Source: Ceratobasidium sp. AG-K (lineage: Eukaryota; Basidiomycota; Agaricomycetes; Cantharellales; Ceratobasidiaceae). Taken from it: a stretch of 64,000 nucleotides of DNA. Under the pieces are notes generated by a model that had not been told where the DNA came from, did not search any database, and worked only from the letters and a program-made list of their open reading frames with translations. Positions 62,962 to 64,000 of this stretch are shown one piece after another (position 1 is the stretch's first letter; every line of letters starts with the position of its first letter). Location of the stretch: assembly GCA_037039685.1 (NCBI GenBank), contig JAWNGF010000006.1, forward strand, positions 1,674,001 to 1,738,000. The letters run 5' to 3'. The translations under genes were made by a program, and so were the position numbers.

Positions 62962-63286
62962 AATTACCTTGCCTCTGGGAAGACCTCATTGTTGTTGCGG
63001 GTCCCCCGATTTTACATCCTGTGATAATTGAGAATTTCGCCTTCTCGCTAGGGCTCCGTAAGAAACCGGAAATCGCTTACCAGTAGCTTACAAACACTTC
63101 TAAACTGGTGCATTTGCCAGTTACTTACAGTAACTTACAGGTTTCGCTAGAACGTTCCACGTGACTCCAGTACTTAGTCATTGAGTCGCATACAGGCGCG
63201 GAAACCAACATTCGCCACTTGCACTCAGCCACAACGTTGCTCTACTCGATGTTGCACCCCTATACCAATATTTGGTCGCAGAAAAA
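62962..63286. other. Host flanking DNA, no gene seen
   Basis: Unique-looking sequence between the hAT-like element and the small gene at 63287. Contains repeated CTTACAG-like words (63070-63140) but no coding frame or clear promoter element that I can support. Confidence 0.5.
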
Positions 63287-63653
63287 ATGGCTGTGCAGTG
63301 TCTCTTGACCCGGCTTCTTAAGCCGAGCTCCCAGTCACTCTCAAAGTCAACCAAAAAGCAATCTAACGTGCAGCGTAATGGAAGGCGGAACGGTCAAACC
63401 CCCCAAAGGAAGCGACCCGGTGCGACAGTGAGCACTTCAAAACGAGCGAGTGCGGTGCGGGTGAGTGAAAACTAAATATACATTTCCACCTATAACGTAT
63501 ACTCATGCTGTCCTTTTCATACAGTACCCACACAATCCAGCAGACCCAGAAGACGACTTGCTGGATTCGGAAGTGGAGAGTGGGCGTACTCATGATGATC
63601 CCCTTGATAAATTAACTATCCCGTATCACTTGATTATTGATTCATCCCACTGA
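63287..63653 (+). CDS. Probable small two-exon host gene, unknown product
   Basis: Exon 1 63287-63460 (58 codons) and exon 2 63525-63653 (42 codons plus TGA) join in frame across a 64-nt intron with GTGAGT donor and ATACAG acceptor. The predicted protein has 100 residues. Its N-terminal part is basic and Ser/Arg-rich (LLTRLLKPSSQS, possibly a mitochondrial presequence) and its C-terminal part is acidic (DPEDDLLDSEVESG). I do not recognise it. It is the only coding unit here unrelated to transposons. A longer gene with more exons to the right is possible. Confidence 0.45.
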
Positions 63654-63817
63654 CGGGTTCGCCGCAGGGATCCTGGGTGTGATTGGTCATGGGGTGAGCC
63701 TAGGATAGCAGTTCGCATTCTGCGTCACACCCGTAAATGCGGCAATCTCGATGGTGACCTATGGCAGAACTCCTTGTGCACTTGAGCGTTATTTTGACCA
63801 TCATCGTGCCTAATTCT

Positions 63818-63952
63818 ATGGCCGAGGAGCGAACAATGTCAACACTCACCAAGCTGAACTCACCCGAGCGCGCCTCACAGAAGGTTTCAACGCTAATCGA
63901 CACGACCACAATTCGACAACACTGTAAGCGCAAGGAGAAGCGCAATAACTCA
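63818..63952 (+). CDS. Possible further host exon
   Basis: ATG followed by 45 open codons (MAEERTMSTLTKLN to KRKEKRNNS), ending at a good donor GTAAGT at 63953. Basic C-terminus. Could be the first exon of a gene running off the right edge, or chance. Confidence 0.25.
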
Positions 63953-64000
63953 GTAAGTGCAGCTATTTATTAACATACTACAAAGAGAATTGGTTTAATT

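Noticed and set aside
1..64000. Classical CpA-to-TpA RIP of the ascomycete type
   Set aside because: The LTR differences I can compare are mostly at CpG; I did not see a dominant CpA bias. Exact counts need computation.
1..64000. CRISPR arrays, rRNA or tRNA genes
   Set aside because: No regularly spaced short repeats, rRNA core sequences or cloverleaf-like genes were recognised.

Overview
The window is almost entirely a nest of Ty3/Gypsy LTR retrotransposons of the chromodomain (chromovirus) type. Host sequence appears only in the last few kilobases. Chromodomain Ty3 elements with Tf1-like self-priming sites, decay concentrated at CpG, and a 64-nt intron in the only host-like gene point to a filamentous fungus. 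A basidiomycete is my best guess, but this is inference. No bacterial genes, rRNA, tRNA or CRISPR were seen. Names A, B, C, D and E1 are provisional.

Families. A has LTRs of 451-458 bp (TGTCGTGAGCC...AGCTTACGACA). B has LTRs of 490-501 bp (TGTYGTGACC...GGTTGCRACA); E1 is an old B-lineage member. C has a 446-bp LTR (TGTCATGACC...GGTTGTGACA). D is known only from a 1,171-bp solo LTR. A and B elements are ordered LTR, self-priming PBS, gag, pol (protease, RT, RNase H, integrase, GPF module, chromodomain), ORF3, hairpin, polypurine tract, LTR. Pol lies in the -1 frame of gag and ORF3 in the -1 frame of pol.

Layout, read from 5-bp target duplications. E1 (+) is the outermost layer: 5955-~8080, 42748-44205 and 59331-60337. 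A1 (-, 1-5954) interrupts its gag. A deleted C element (~8081-42747) sits in its pol. B3 (+, 44206-59330) sits in its ORF3, and A4 (-, 51724-58943) sits in the 3' LTR of B3. Inside C are A3 (+, 8555-32103) and A2 (-, 32280-40692). A3 holds a solo A LTR (13724-14189) and B1 (+, 14916-30789), which holds B2 (-, 18324-26213). A2 holds solo LTR D (38060-39230). The chain E1 > C > A3 > B1 > B2 is five layers deep.

Right of the nest lie about 100 bp of flank, a 2.5-kb non-autonomous hAT-like element (60439-62953, 8-bp duplication) and about 1 kb of host DNA with a probable small two-exon gene and a possible further exon.

Most interesting: (1) an uncharacterised ORF3 in the position of env, present in all three families; the A and B versions share a core motif and the A and C versions share an IDLT-acidic tail; (2) a phased A AAA AAC slippery heptamer at the pol/ORF3 junction of three B-lineage copies, which would allow a Gag-Pol-ORF3 product by two -1 shifts; (3) hairpins with compensatory changes between the ORF3 stop and the polypurine tract; (4) covarying self-priming sites; (5) dense TGACTCA arrays in the LTR promoters.
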